From Purshia tridentata (Eukaryota > Streptophyta > Magnoliopsida > Rosales > Rosaceae), in NCBI GenBank assembly GCA_003254885.1, contig QANT01007405.1, forward strand, positions 62,001 to 126,000: a stretch of DNA of 64,000 nucleotides. Reading direction: 5' to 3'. Position numbers and translations under genes: made by a program. The notes under the pieces were generated by a model. That model was not told where the DNA came from and made no database searches. It worked only from the letters and a program-made list of their open reading frames with translations. Shown here piece by piece: positions 29,060 through 42,112 of this stretch (positions are counted from its first letter, which is position 1; every line of letters begins with the position of its first letter).

Positions 29060-30812
29060 GTAAGCGTGTCTAATAATTCGGAGAATCAACAGCTTGATGG
29101 ATTGAATATAAGGAAGGAAGTGCAGAGGCTGCAGAAGGATTCCAAATACTTATTGTGTCAAGCTCAGATTGCCAAGCTTCAGCAATTTTCTATCAGCTTT
29201 TTCAATCAGAAATAGTCCACATTGAAGTTTGAATTGCTTAAAGAAGCTGAAGTTCCATCTATCGTTTTATTTTAACAAGTCTAGTATTGATCATTTTGAA
29301 ACAATTTAAAAGAAGTTTGACTTTGGGGTATTTGTGGTAATCTGCTAATCTGCTAGAGTCAAAGGAATAATAGAATTGGCTCATCTATTCTTCTCACAGA
29401 GTCCATAGGGTATGGCAAAAAAGGAAAGTAACGATGCAGTTAAATACAGCTAATTACATCCTATAATTTACCTTGGAAAGAGTAGACATGAAAACTTTGC
29501 TTGATACTCCTTTAGTTAAAATATCTACAAGTTGGTCATTTGTTTTCACATATGGTTTCTCAGTTGTCTACTGCATATGTGCCTACATAGCTGGAAGCTC
29601 AGATTAGGCCACAGGGAGTTCAATTTGGTTCAGAAATAACAGGAAAAAAAGTTGTGAAAAAAGTATATGTAGAGAACCAATTTGTTTTGATTTTGACACG
29701 GTTACCAGAAGGCTTGTTCCAATTAAATACCATTTGACCAGGGGAGTAGGGAAAATGTTACTTGTTATTTTTCTCACCAGGACTTGTTCAATGGTGACTC
29801 AGTCATTATAATTCTTATTAAAGCATGAGGGGCACGTTGTATTGATGTTCTTGTTTAAAATACTTGTTAATCAACGTTAATTTGCTGCATGTATATGTCA
29901 GATGATGGAAAATAAATTTTTGTCAAGACTTTCAGGGCTCCCAAGAATTTGATCTTAAGTGCGAATCCTCCACAAAGGCGACGACTTCTCTAGTCTATCG
30001 TTATATGTAATAAATTAACTGAAAAAGAAAGTAAAGAAAAATCAGAAATGTAAACCAAGCAAGTTGACCATAAACAGACTAGACTATGTAAATTACCAGC
30101 ATATTATATTATAGGGTACTGTTCTCTTGCCTTATCAATTCAACTTTGCATTTATATGCAAGTCTAAACATGATCCTAAAACTGCAGTATATGTCACCGG
30201 GATCTGTTGTTTGGAGTTTCATCTCAAAAAAACCTAGTACAAATAATAGTGAATAATTCATCTTATTTGTTGTAAATTGTTGCGTCTTTTATCCGATGTG
30301 GCACTAATTTCCATCTCAGTCATGGTCAGTTTGCATCGAATCATGTAATCCCAACACACCAAGATCACCATCTGAACCTTGACATGCAAGTTGAGACAGG
30401 TGAGACCCATCTAATGAAAGAGCTTGTACAACAAAAGTTCTGGCTCTATCTAGTACTTCTCAACTTTTCCCCATGAAATGGCTTTAACTTCGGTTTTGAA
30501 GTCTCCTCAATCGCCTTTATGAATTTCGGTGGTGTTTGGTTAATTGGGTGGAATGAAATGAAATCATTTCTATGTTTGGCCCATTTCAATGTTTGGTTCA
30601 CAGATAGGAAGAATGAGCATTCCGAAATAAAATCATAATTCTGCCTAGATATTTTGTTAGGAACACCTCGTTTCAATTCATTATACCAAGTCAGATCTTT
30701 CTTATTTCGATTCTATTTCTAAGGGGAAAAAAATCTCACATAAAAAATATAAGGCACTATAGTGAGTTATAAAAGTTTAAACTATCCATTTATTGCTAAT
30801 TGGTTTTAATAT

Positions 30813-30913
30813 TAGAAATTTAGGATTAAGTACCTAGTTTCAATAACATCACTTTCCTTATTTATATTCTTTAAGAAATATAGAAATTTAGGATTAAGTA
30901 CCTAGTTTCAATA
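30813..30913. repeat. Direct duplication of 33 bp
   Basis: The same 33 bases (starting TAGAAATTTAGGATTAAG) occur at 30813-30845 and 30881-30913. Confidence 0.85.
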
Positions 30914-31116
30914 CTTTTTTAGAAAATCAGTTTTGCTCATAATTTTTAGGTTTGACTACTAACTATTGAACTTAATTTTTAGAATAGGTCACAAATTTAA
31001 AGCCCATTTGTTTTGGGCTTTATTTGTTTGACAAATTTGCCCTTCTATTGTCTTTTGGCCCACATATGATGGGCCTTAAATAAAATTTATAAAGTTTTGA
31101 CAAAATTATCCTTGAT

Positions 31117-31186
31117 TTATATTGTCTTGGAAATTAGTTAATATAGTCTCATTTTATATTGTCTTGGAAATTAGTTAATATAGTCT
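31117..31186. repeat. Direct duplication of 33 bp
   Basis: An identical 33-bp unit (starting TTATATTGTCTTGGAAATTA) occurs at 31117-31149 and 31154-31186. Confidence 0.88.
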
Positions 31187-31247
31187 AAACTTCAGTTTTA
31201 ATTGTGACTGTACGACACTCAACTTCAAATTTAGTTGTGACTGAATG

Positions 31248-31313
31248 ACAGTCACAGCTAAATTGCGATACAGTCACAGCTAAATTGTGATACAGTCACA
31301 GTTAGGTTGTGAC
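31248..31313. repeat. 22-bp minisatellite, three copies
   Basis: Three adjoining 22-bp units starting ACAGTCACAGCTAAATTG; the first two differ by one base and the third is more diverged. Confidence 0.88.
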
Positions 31314-31410
31314 TGAATTGAAATTTTTTTTAAGAGAAATTGTATTACAATATAGTATATATAGAGGTCAAAACAATATTTTTACTCAAAATAATACTTA
31401 GCATAGTGGT

Positions 31411-31486
31411 GGAAATTGTCTTTTTCAACTTACCAAGACAATTAGAACTATTGGAAGTTGTCTTTTTCAACTTACCAAGACAATTA
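31411..31486. repeat. Direct duplication of 34 bp
   Basis: Units at 31411-31444 and 31453-31486 (core TTGTCTTTTTCAACTTACCA) differ by a single base. Confidence 0.88.
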
Positions 31487-32333
31487 CAACTAAATTGTAA
31501 GACAATCACAGTTAATATGTGATTGGATTAATTGTTTTTAGTTTTAATACAATATAATATAAATTAATGTAATAGTATGGATTTAATATATATATATATA
31601 TTTTATTGTAATGGCATGTGATTTAATATTTGTGAATTATAGTGCCCTTTACTATATTATTATGTTTGACTTTTCAACTAGTACCTAATCTAAAATGCTA
31701 TTAAATTTTGTTACCTAAACTAAAAAATTATTGAAATTTGGTATTTAAAGTCAATTAACCTTATTTTTAATACCATCTTACGTGTTATTATTGTACTGGC
31801 AGAGTATTTCCTTATTTTTAGGGTTTTTATTTTTATTTTTTTAGTATCCAATGTATGAATGACATATAAATTGCCACATAAGATGATATAAAACTATGGT
31901 ACGAAAATGTGATAAGTGTAGCATTGTTGTTATTTTATTAGTTTCTTTTTTGAGGCATTTTCTCTAACAAATAGCCTCCAACTTCTTAAGGAACAAGATC
32001 GATTCAAGACAACAAAGACCCTAAGATCTAGGAGAAGAAACTTTAACTTCATGGGTCAATTGACCCCTTTTGTCTCTTAGTGAATTCGTCGTAAATGGTT
32101 AAAAAAATTAAGATGAAGTGATACATCATTCATGTGTTAAAACTCATATTATTTTGATAAATTCAAATATTAAAATGTCATATATCGGAGTATGTTGAGT
32201 ATAATTATATACTTTTTAAACTAGAATAGAACTGCGATTATAATTTTTTAAGTTTATATAGAAATTTGTTAATGTCAGATGATATAGCGCTAAAATCATA
32301 GGAATAAATATATGAGTATCTCATCATAATAGT

Positions 32334-32413
32334 CCTATGCACAAGTCATACAATGAATGCCTATGCACAAGTCATATACAATGAATGCCTACGCACAAGT
32401 CACACAATGAATG
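32334..32413. repeat. 26-28-bp minisatellite, three copies
   Basis: Three tandem units starting CCTATGCACAAGTCATA and ending CAATGAATG, of 26, 28 and 26 bp. Confidence 0.9.
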
Positions 32414-33040
32414 ATACAAAACTTGTATTCAATACTTATATGCCTATTCATTTTCTTGTTGATGTGAAATACTCACCAAGTCAATAATAGCATTGCAACA
32501 AAATGCATAAATATTGCAGGTACTTAGAAACATCCATAAAAAATTCACAAGTAAAGTTTGGCAACTTCTAGTCATAAACTATTATCCCACATTTAAATGA
32601 TGTCACATAGCTACCAAACTTTCCTTTCTTCTTCTTCTTCTTCTTTATATTTTTGGCTTTTGTTGAGACCCAAAGTCACCCAACAAAACACTGTTTCTTC
32701 TTTGAGAAAGGTAACTGACTAACTGTCTTGAATTTTATAGCAAGTGTGTGCAAGAATATTTAGTACCTCAATGATTCAATTTCCAATGATTTATCTTCTT
32801 AATTAATAACTAATAAAATGTATCAAAATTGTCAGTGGCCCTATTCTTAAACGCACACGACCACCAATCGCATGGCTTCGCTTATATTCCCACCACAAAC
32901 AAAAAAATTAACCAAAAAACAAATGAAAAAGAAAACAAAGAAGGAAGAGTCGTTCTCATTTCCCAGTTTCCTCAGTCCACTGAAGAGAACCCAACAAAAC
33001 CAAAAAGAAGATCAAACGAACACAACTTTCGTTTATAGGG

Positions 33041-33062
33041 CCCCCCCACCCCCCAACCCCCC
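33041..33062 (-). other. Possible G-quadruplex / i-motif tract upstream of PHYB
   Basis: The plus strand is a C tract broken only by single A or AA steps (C7, A, C6, AA, C6), so the minus strand has three runs of six or seven G. It lies about 200 bp before the PHYB start codon, in the presumed promoter or leader. Confidence 0.5.
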
Positions 33063-33166
33063 ACAAATTAAAATCAAATAACAACCACCCTCTCCAAGCA
33101 TAAGACAAACACTCTCTCTCTCACAAGCTTCACTGTAACCCACCTCTGATCAACACCAAAATCTTC

Positions 33167-33193
33167 ATGCCCATATGGGTTTTAGTGCTTTAG
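33167..33193 (+). promoter_or_regulatory. PHYB upstream ORF 1 (8 codons)
   Basis: ATG at 33167 encodes MPIWVLVL and stops at 33193, about 70 bases before the main ATG. It overlaps the next uORF in another frame. Whether it is transcribed depends on the true start site, which I cannot see. Confidence 0.5.
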
Positions 33194-33255
33194 CCCTAAT
33201 GAACCGACCCTCTTCTCACTCGAATTTGAGAGAAAACCCACTGAGAATTGTGTGA
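33175..33255 (+). promoter_or_regulatory. PHYB upstream ORF 2 (26 codons)
   Basis: ATG at 33175 encodes a 26-residue peptide (MGFSALALMNRPSSHSNLRE then NPLRIV) that stops only six bases before the phytochrome ATG at 33262. That spacing would make direct reinitiation inefficient, so it could lower PHYB translation. Confidence 0.5.
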
Positions 33256-33261
33256 AATAGT

Positions 33262-36200
33262 ATGAGACCCAGTGACAAAAAGGCCTCCGGTGGCAAAGCT
33301 CAGTCCTCGGGTACAAGCAGCATGAAGACTCATCATCACAAAAATACAGAGTCTGTCAGCAAAGCCATTGCTCAGTACACCGTCGATGCTCGGCTGCACG
33401 CGGTGTTCGAGCAGTCCGGCGAGTCCGGTAAGTCCTTCGACTACTCACAGAGCATGAGAACCACCAAAGATTCAGTCCCAGAACAGCAAATTACAGCTTA
33501 CCTGTCAAGAATTCAGAGGGGTGGGCATGTCCAACCATTCGGGTGCATGATGGCTGTGGACGATGCCACCTTTGGGGTCATTGCGTACAGCGAGAACGCC
33601 CGCGATATGCTCGACCTAACGCCCCAGTCAGTTCCGATCCTCGAAAAGCCTGAGATCCTCACAATTGGGACTGATGTCCGTACACTCTTCACGCCCTCGA
33701 GCGCAATTCTGCTCGAAAAGGCATTTGGGGCTCGGGAGATTACGCTTCTGAATCCAATCTGGATCCATTCCAGGGTTTCCGGAAAGCCCTTTTACGCAAT
33801 CTTGCATAGGATTGATGTTGGGGTTGTGATTGATTTAGAGCCTGCTAGAACAGAGGACCCTGCTCTGTCTATAGCCGGGGCGGTGCAGTCGCAGAAACTG
33901 GCGGTGAGGGCAATCTCACAGCTGCAGTCACTGCCTGGTGGGGATATTAAGCTTTTGTGTGATACTGTGGTTGAGAGTGTTAGAGAGCTTACTGGTTATG
34001 ATAGAGTTATGGTGTATAAATTTCATGAGGATGAGCATGGTGAGGTTGTGGCCGAGAGCAAAAGGCCTGACTTAGAGCCTTATATTGGGCTGCACTATCC
34101 CGCCACGGATATACCTCAGGCCTCGAGGTTTTTGTTCAAGCAGAACCGGGTTAGAATGATTGTAGATTGCCATGCCATGCCGGTTCATGTGATTCAGGAT
34201 GAAGGGCTTATGCAGCCTTTGTGCTTGGTTGGATCCACACTTCGTGCCCCTCATGGTTGTCATTCCCAGTATATGGCTAATATGGGCTCCATTGCCTCTT
34301 TAGCTTTGGCAGTCATCATTAATGGAAATGATGAGGAAGCCATTGGTGGGCGGAACTCGATGAGACTATGGGGCCTGGTTGTTTGCCATCACACCTCTGC
34401 TCGTTGCATTCCATTTCCACTTCGGTATGCTTGTGAGTTCCTAATGCAGGCCTTTGGACTCCAATTGAATATGGAGTTGCAATTGGCTTCACAATTGTCG
34501 GAAAAACATGTTTTGAGGACTCAGACTCTGTTGTGTGATATGCTTCTTCGTGACTCCCCAACTGGGATTGTTACTCAAAGTCCTAGTATTATGGACCTTG
34601 TGAAGTGTGATGGGGCAGCACTCTACTACCAAGGGAAGTACTACCCCCTTGGTGTGACCCCCACTGAAGCCCAGATAAAGGACATTGTAGAGTGGCTGTT
34701 GGCTTTCCACGGAGGTTCAACAGGTTTAAGCACAGATAGTTTGGCTGATGCTGGGTACCCTGGAGCTGCCTCGCTTGGCAATGCTGTCTGTGGGATGGCT
34801 GCTGCTTATATCACTAAAAGGGATTTTCTGTTCTGGTTTCGATCCCACACTGCAAAAGAGATGAAATGGGGTGGAGCAAAGCATCACCCAGAGGACAAGG
34901 ATGACGGACAGAGGATGCATCCACGTTCTTCATTTAAGGCGTTTTTGGAAGTGGCTAAAAGCCGTAGTTTGCCTTGGGAGAATGCAGAAATGGATGCAAT
35001 ACACTCTTTACAGATTATTTTGCGGGACTCATTTAAGGATGCTGAGGCAAACAATTCAAAGGCTGTTACACAGGCCCAGCTTGGGGAGCTGGAGTTTCAA
35101 GGAATCAATGAGCTCAGCTCGGTAGCAAGAGAAATGGTTAGGTTAATAGAGACTGCAACTGCTCCCATATTTGCTGTAGATGTTGATGGCTGTATAAATG
35201 GGTGGAATGCAAAGGTTGCAGAGTTGACGGGGCTCTCAGTTGAGGAAGCTACAGGGAAGTCCTTGGTTCACGATCTTGTTTACAAAGAATCTGAAGAAAT
35301 TGTTAGCAAACTTCTCTTCCGTGCTTTAAGAGGTAGCCTTTTTATACCTAATATCTTTGTTCCTGCTCAATTCGAGAAGTTTATTATTGGGGTGTTATTG
35401 ACATTGGGTTTCCATTTTATTCTCTATTTCATTAAAAGCACAAACTTAACCTTGAGAGTAAAAAAACTAAGCTCATTGCCAAAAGTTATCGCCTTAAAAG
35501 TGATGCATGAAAATGATAAAGGAGGTCAAATGGTGCACATAGAGTAAAGTCAAAGCAAAATTTGGCTTACTTCGAGTGCCATGTCAAGTTCACCGTGAAG
35601 GTTTCAGTCTGATACCTAGATGCCTTCTAGTTATTTGAACTTTACTGTTCAGTTATGATACCCTTTCTTCAGTTAGCAATGTAATTCTCATGTTGTAGTT
35701 ATTGTTCATATTGTGTTGTATTAAGCTATTCAATTTTATCTTTAAGAGACATGGGTGATTCCTTTATTCTCCCTTGTGAATGTTAAATGGCCTATTAGGT
35801 GGTTGCTTATTAGCAATGCAACAAGGACAGAACATGGTTGCTTATACAGTTTTGCTTATTAACAAAACGGTAGAGGTATGAGTTGCAGAATGTTAGCTTA
35901 AGAAGAATTTGAACATGCCATTGAAGCCAGTATGGTTTAAGGATTATTATGCCAAGGGAAGGGGCTAAAAAGATTTATTTATTTTCATTTTTTTAATATA
36001 TGTTTTTTTTATAAGTTGTCTGGTCATCAATTCATTTTTTTTTATTTGGATGGCATGCTTAATATTGACTTTGAAAGTAAGTCTGTTTTTTCTGGTAGGA
36101 GAGTGAATATTTTACTACATCAATTTTGTTAATGCAGGAGAAGAGGATAGAAATGTGGAGATAAAAATGAGGACATTTGGCCCAGAGCATGGTAACAAGC

Positions 36201-38247
36201 CTGTTTTTGTGGTGGTTAATGCTTGCTCTAGCAAGGATTACACTAATAATATAGTTGGAGTTTGCTTTGTCGGTCAGGATGTTACTGGTCAAAAAGTGGT
36301 AATGGACAAATTCATAAAAATACAAGGTGATTACAAGGCCATTGTTCATAGTCCCAATCCTTTGATCCCTCCCATATTTGCGTCAGATGATAACACATGC
36401 TGCTCTGAGTGGAACACTGCCATGGAAAAGCTCACTGGTTGGAGCCATGGAGAAATCATTGGGAAAATGTTGGTTGGAGAGGTCTTCGGCAGTTGCTGCC
36501 GACTCAAGGGTCCAGATGCTATGACAAAATTCATGATTGTCGTGCACAATGCCATTGGAGGGATAGACACAGAAAAATTTCCCTTTTCATTCTTTGACCG
36601 GAAGGGGAAATTTGTACAAGCTCTCTTGACAGCAAATAAGAGGGTAAATGCGGAAGGCCAGGTTATTGGAGCTTTCTGCTTTTTGCAGATTGCAAGTCCA
36701 GAACTGCAGCAAGCACTTAAAGTTCAGAGGCAACAGGAGAAGGAATGTCTCACTAGGATGAAAGAATTGGCTTACATTTGCCAGGAAATAAAAAATCCTT
36801 TAAGTGGTATACGCTTTACTAACTCACTTTTGGAGGCTACAGACTTAACTGAAGATCAAAAGCAGTTTCTCGAGACTAGTTCTGCTTGTGAGAAGCAAAT
36901 TTTGAAGATTATAAAGGACGTCGATCTGGATAGCATTGAAGATGGGTAAGTTTTCATAAAACTTATTTAATTACAGGTGTCTTCTAGGACTGTGTTCTGT
37001 AGATGCTGAGACAAAATAAAAATATCAGCTCCCTTGCTTTCAATTTTGTTTTATATTTCTTTTGTGAAAACTGATCCCGTCATATTCTAGTGTATAAAAG
37101 TATTAATATTGCTTCTAAATTTCTTAATACCGGAAATGAGGAAAGACATGATCAAGTTTTTTCGTTTTTGAATTAGTTCATTAGAGCTTGAGAACGCAGA
37201 ATTCTTACTTGGGAGTGTCATAAATGCTGTTGTTAGCCAAGTAATGTTAGTGCTGAGGGAAAGAAATCTACAATTGATTCGGGATATTCCTGAAGAAATC
37301 AAAACATTTGCTGTGTATGGTGATCAAGTGAGAATTCAGCAGGTCTTGGCTGATTTCTTATTGAATATGGTACGTTATGCACCATCTCCGGAAGGCTGGG
37401 TGGAGATTCATGTTCTTCCAAGCTTGAAGAAACTATCTGATGGCATCACTATGGTTCGTACTGAATTCAGGTATTTTGGCTTTTCACTATATTTGATATT
37501 TTTTTAGTTGTATGTTGATGGAGACAAGATGATAAAGTTATGTACATAACTTGTCCTTGCACCTGACTTTACCTGGTGGCCTGTGGACTCAAATTACGAA
37601 CCTCAACCAGGGGCTGGTCTAGCTTGGGCTGTGGCTGTCTTGTTCAACCATAGGTTTTAAAAACCTGCTGTGTTTTATAGAGCTAAATTTTCAATCATAG
37701 TCTCTGAAACAGTAACTTCCTTGATGTATGTTGAATAACTTGGTTGGGTGAATATGGATTGGTAATGCAAAGTTCTGTTTTGTACTTGTGATCCTCATTC
37801 TTTCTCTTGGCATAGTCTAACCAGAAAGATAACTTGCTTTATGTAATACTATTGTATTGATTAAAAAAAATTGTACTAATTCTTCTATCTCCCAGCTTAT
37901 CTCATACAAACATCGCTTGGCTAGTCTTATTGGACACCACTTGCAAATTGAAATTTACAAAAGCAGCTATTTTCTTCATCTGTTGTTAATGACATGGATA
38001 TTATATTGTTTTGATATTTAATTGACCAATAGTGTGTTTGTAATGAAGGTTGGTATGCCCTGGTGAAGGTCTTCCTCCTCAATTAGTTCAAGACATGTTC
38101 CATAGCAGTCAATGGATGACTGAGGAGGGCCTAGGACTGAGCATGTGCAGGAAGATTTTAAAGCTCATGAATGGTGAAGTCCAATATATCAGAGAGTCAG
38201 AAAGATGTTATTTCTTAATTACTCTTGAGCTTCCTATGCCTCGGTGA
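33262..38247 (+). CDS. PHYB: Phytochrome B, red/far-red photoreceptor
   Basis: The red/far-red light receptor, a cytosolic dimer that moves to the nucleus in light and acts on PIF transcription factors. Four exons (33262-35332, 36138-36945, 37177-37470, 38049-38247) give 1,123 codons with clean phases. Order: N-terminal extension, PAS ([20 protein letters not shown]), GAF with the chromophore Cys at residue 333 in [16 protein letters not shown] and the DIP motif in [16 protein letters not shown] domain with the tongue ([20 protein letters not shown]), two C-terminal PAS repeats, and a histidine-kinase-related domain. In the last the phospho-His is absent ([10 protein letters not shown]), as in other plant phytochromes. 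The N terminus [20 protein letters not shown] marks PHYB rather than PHYA, C or E; the Gly-rich head seen in Arabidopsis PHYB is missing. Two uORFs precede the start. Confidence 0.96.
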
Positions 38248-41200
38248 TGCACAAAGAGTACTGACTAGGTAATTGGACTTCTAGGACTATATTATTGCAA
38301 CAAGAGATGCTCCTTATTGCAGAACAAACTGCACGGGCACCAGAGCCACCTCATTCTTTTTTAGGGTAAGTACTTGAAAGAAATAAAACATATTATTCTA
38401 CCCTTTTTAGTGATTAATTCATGAATGCTGTTGGGAAACACCAATTCAAATCACCAACATTCTCAAGTAAGGTAGCTGGTAGCCTCAGTGCAGTCTTAAG
38501 ATTTCACTAATGCTGTTGAGCCAAATCTTCATGCATTGGTGTGCTGTCATGTGTTATGCATTGAAAAGGGGTGCATTTGAGATAAACTGTAATGGCTTCC
38601 ACACTGAAAAGCTCTTCTGTTCTTGACTCACATCTTTCTTCTTCACTTATTCTACTTAATTAGTTGCACTAAATCGTTTGTACTACCTGCTCTTGGTGTC
38701 CACAATGGAAAGCTTTTTTTTGTCTTTTCCCTTATAATGTAAATTTCTTCTTTGTAATGAAACCCATAGTCCTCTTCTAGTTGCTGAATTTATGTAACCT
38801 GGACAACTGACAATTATCTGAATAACATATGATTCTCTCTTGGTGAGGACCTGTATGTGTATAGTAGAGTGCCATTCAGCCTCACTGATTATTATAATAT
38901 TTCAAATGCCAATTTTATTTGGATGAGCTACAGTTGCCAAGAGTTGTATGGATCAAAATGGCCCATTATTCGTAGCTGGATGTCAATCAAGAACCTGCTT
39001 ATTGTCCAACCTGTCTAAATCAGTAAATTGTCCCATATATTTGATGTTTCCATCGGATGAGTGGATCGATATTTAAGATAGTGATGGCCCATACCCTTTT
39101 GTGTTTGTCTTACTTGCAGTCTGCTCAAGGAGGTAGCTCTGTACACTGTTGGTTCCCTAGAGTATAAATCCAGTTCAATTCAATGTGTCATTGGTCTTGG
39201 AAAAGTATAAGAATAGAAAGAAAAAAAAAGAACTGGAAAATTTAGAATTACAACTTGAATTGATAGAGTAAATTTAGATATTGAAGTCTGATTGGATAAT
39301 AACTCCTCTAATTGGATAATAACTCATTTATTATGAAATTGAATGTAATATATATGCCTAAGTCAACTTGATAGGTCAGTATGAGATTATAAAATGCTGG
39401 GTTTGGTAGGAGATAAGGATATTTTAGAGTATGGGTCTTTCTATTTTATGGTAAAGTATAGCACTAAATGGTACTAATGGAAGTATCACTTGTTTCCCTT
39501 TGTTATTATGATAATATTATCAATCCCTCTATTAAGAATTGTGTGCTTGCTGCTCATTGTCTCTTTCACTCCAAAAATTGTGTGCGTGCACGCCCATTAC
39601 TATGCTGTGCACGCAAACTAATTTCCAGAGAGAGGGCAGCTTTCATTTTTTTTTTTTTTTTTGAGAAAGGGCAACTTGCCTATTGCCTCTTGCATCTTTC
39701 TTTGAAGGTTGAAAGTGTCCTATTAGAAAAGGAAGATAGCTAATAGAATAAATACAAGACGTTGAGTTGTTCATCCGCACATTTCTCATGTGCCAAAACC
39801 ATTATCAACATACACATTAATTACCAACAATTTTTTATGTACATACCGAAAGCAAAAATCTAGTTATGTACAAAAAAAAGAAGAGGGTAATAAGTAAGAG
39901 TAAAGAAGTGCAAAAAGAAAAACAACTAGTAGGATAAATTAATACAAGGCATATGTACGTTAATCTTCGATCAAATTTATGGAGGATTGATTGACAATCA
40001 TCCATGCATATTTCGAAATAAGCTTTAAACATAAAGGAGAGAAAATGGTATACAAAAACAACTAATATGATAAATATAAGATAAATGTTATCTATTGCTC
40101 ATGTGCGACGATTATTAATATTACAGGTATCAAACGAGTTGGATTGACATGAGCATGACACAAGTAAATAGACTGCATCTAGCACGACATGAGTACTATA
40201 GGAGTTAAGTACAACACGAGCACAAGCACAAGCACAATTCTGAAATGGGCTCGAACTAAGCATGACTCATTAATATTGTTTGTTTTTACCTTTTTATATT
40301 TTAAACTCAACAATAAAGTTCAATATATCAAGCCAAGAAAGGTCAATATTTAATTATAAGAAATAAATAATAACACAAGATAAAATAAAAAAAACAAAAT
40401 CGCCTGTGAGCCTACCCCGCTTAAAGTTGAAGCACGAATGGATATAAAAGATGAAAATGGTATAAGAAAACAACTAATAAGATAAACAAGATAAATGTTA
40501 ACCATCACTCATGCGTACTAATGATTGTCAACATACACATTAATAATTGACTATACTGTACTCAAACTTTTAATACAAAAGAGAGAATATGAGTATAACG
40601 AAAATAACTAATAAGATTAGTACAGTACAAATGTTAACCATTGTTCATATGCACATACATTAATAATTGATAATAAAAAATAAACATGTTGAATTCAAAA
40701 CTTAAAAGACAAAAGGTAAAATAAAAGGCAACAATGCAATCTCAAAAGTAAAACAGAGTCAAAACTCAATTAGTGCTTATGTGTCTTCTCCTCCTCCTCA
40801 ATTTAGCCGATAGGTGTAAATTGTAATGAACCTTCAAGGTCTTGAAGCCTTAAAAGGAAGTGAATAAACAAAATTCTTGTCCATTTATAGTATAATTCTT
40901 CCGTAGATTTACTTTCCTAATGGGTCAACAAATGTCTGATTAGACCGCTTTTAAACCGCAAAGTAGCTGTTTTCTCGTGATATATATGAACGAACCTTCA
41001 TGAGCTCATAAACGGTACCTAACCTTATCTGTGCATTTATAATATATATTCTCATAACATAAAACCTATACCATAAAAGAGAGCTAAGGGGTAAGGGCAA
41101 AATGGTGAACTCCTGATAGGTGATCTAGAAGTCAGTCCATTGTATCTATATGTGCATTTGCAAATTCAGTAATCTAAGCCTCAACTTAACCCAATTCAAT

Positions 41201-42112
41201 TTTATAAACATGAGTTTTATAGATCATACACAATTTGAGGAAGAATTTTATGGACCAAAATGGACATCTCCCACTTGGAATTTATGAGGTACAATATTTT
41301 GCATGGACTCCAAAAGAAGCAAAAAGAAATAAAATGGTGGAGTGGTAGAAACAAAAAGAGTAGTGGAAATAGACCAATTAGAAACGCCTTTAAGCGGAAA
41401 AGGTGAAATCCTACTTGAGAAGGCCAAGGCAACAGCTCGCGTGGTGTTGACGCCCTTCGCTGATTGAAGTGGAAGGTAAAATTTCGGATCAATGATTGGT
41501 TACTGCATCCACGCGCATATTTCGCGCGTGAGAAAAGCATTTTCAGTGTTTAAGCATATAAATAATTCTGGTCTTAATAGTGAGATTCAGATGATGATGA
41601 TGAGATAGAAAATTAGAAATAGAGAAAACAGCAAACTGCCCAAAGCAGAAAGAATAAGCAAGCAAGACCTAAAGAGGAAGAGAGAGAGAGAAGCTGAAGA
41701 AGAAGAAGAAGAAGATCAAAAGCAGAAAAACGAAAAGTAAAGAGAGAGAGAGATGATGTTAATATGTTACTGACCTCTCAAATCAGCAAGCAATTGATTG
41801 ACTTCGCACTTATTATTAGCAAGCAGTTGTTTTGAGTCTTTGAGAAAAAGATAGAGGGACAGAGATTCATCAATCTCTGACTACTCTCTCTGTCTTATCA
41901 ATTTCAACCCATACTGTGTAGTTGGTTATAGCTTTCAAGATTATCAACTGGGTCTCCATCATTTTCTCTTTTTCTGTGAGTCAGAGTGAGGAGTAAAGGG
42001 AGACCCATGAATGTTCTTGTTGAGCTAATTCTGGTATTACCATTTTCAACCCAAACCCAAGCTTGTTCCTATTATTGAGGGCTGTCTGGTGGGTTAAGCT
42101 TGGAGCTTCGCA
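38248..42112. other. Spacer between PHYB and the Raf-like kinase gene
   Basis: PHYB 3' flank, then AT-rich DNA. Between 39.7 and 40.7 kb a loosely repeated phrase (like AACTAATAAGATAAATACAAG with CTCATGTGC and ACATACACATTAAT) recurs about five times, and near 40130-40260 there is text rich in GAGCACGACAC-like words, probably remains of old retroelements. From about 41555 it is the promoter and a GA-rich 5' leader of the next gene. No gene is seen. Confidence 0.5.
41555..41564 (+). promoter_or_regulatory. Probable TATA box of the Raf-like kinase gene
   Basis: CATATAAATA lies about 550 bases before the ATG and is followed by a GA-rich leader with (GAA)n and (GA)n tracts (41640-41755), typical of plant 5' leaders. 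Confidence 0.4.

Larger units (their letters stand above)
29060..33261. other. Repeat-rich spacer and phytochrome B leader region
   Basis: An AT-rich 4.2-kb spacer upstream of both the inverted receptor kinase and PHYB. A 50-codon open stretch (29063-29215, NNSENQQLDGLNIRKEVQRL and on) looks coiled-coil-like but has no ATG. Near 30527-30668 there is MITE-like text (GGTGTTTGGTTAATTGGG). Several local duplications between 30.8 and 32.4 kb are listed separately. The last 200 bases or so should be the PHYB 5' leader. Confidence 0.5.

Noticed and set aside
30527-30668. Possible small MITE with GGTGTTTGGTT-type ends
   Set aside because: Only about six bases agree between the two ends and no clear target duplication was found; noted in the spacer entry only.
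31566-31600. TA-rich stretch as a possible promoter or origin
   Set aside because: It is a short simple repeat in very AT-rich DNA with nothing attached to it.
40130-40260. Text rich in GAGCACGACAC-like words, also near 49740-49915
   Set aside because: It resembles old retroelement debris common in plants, but no ends, coding parts or clear limits can be defined.
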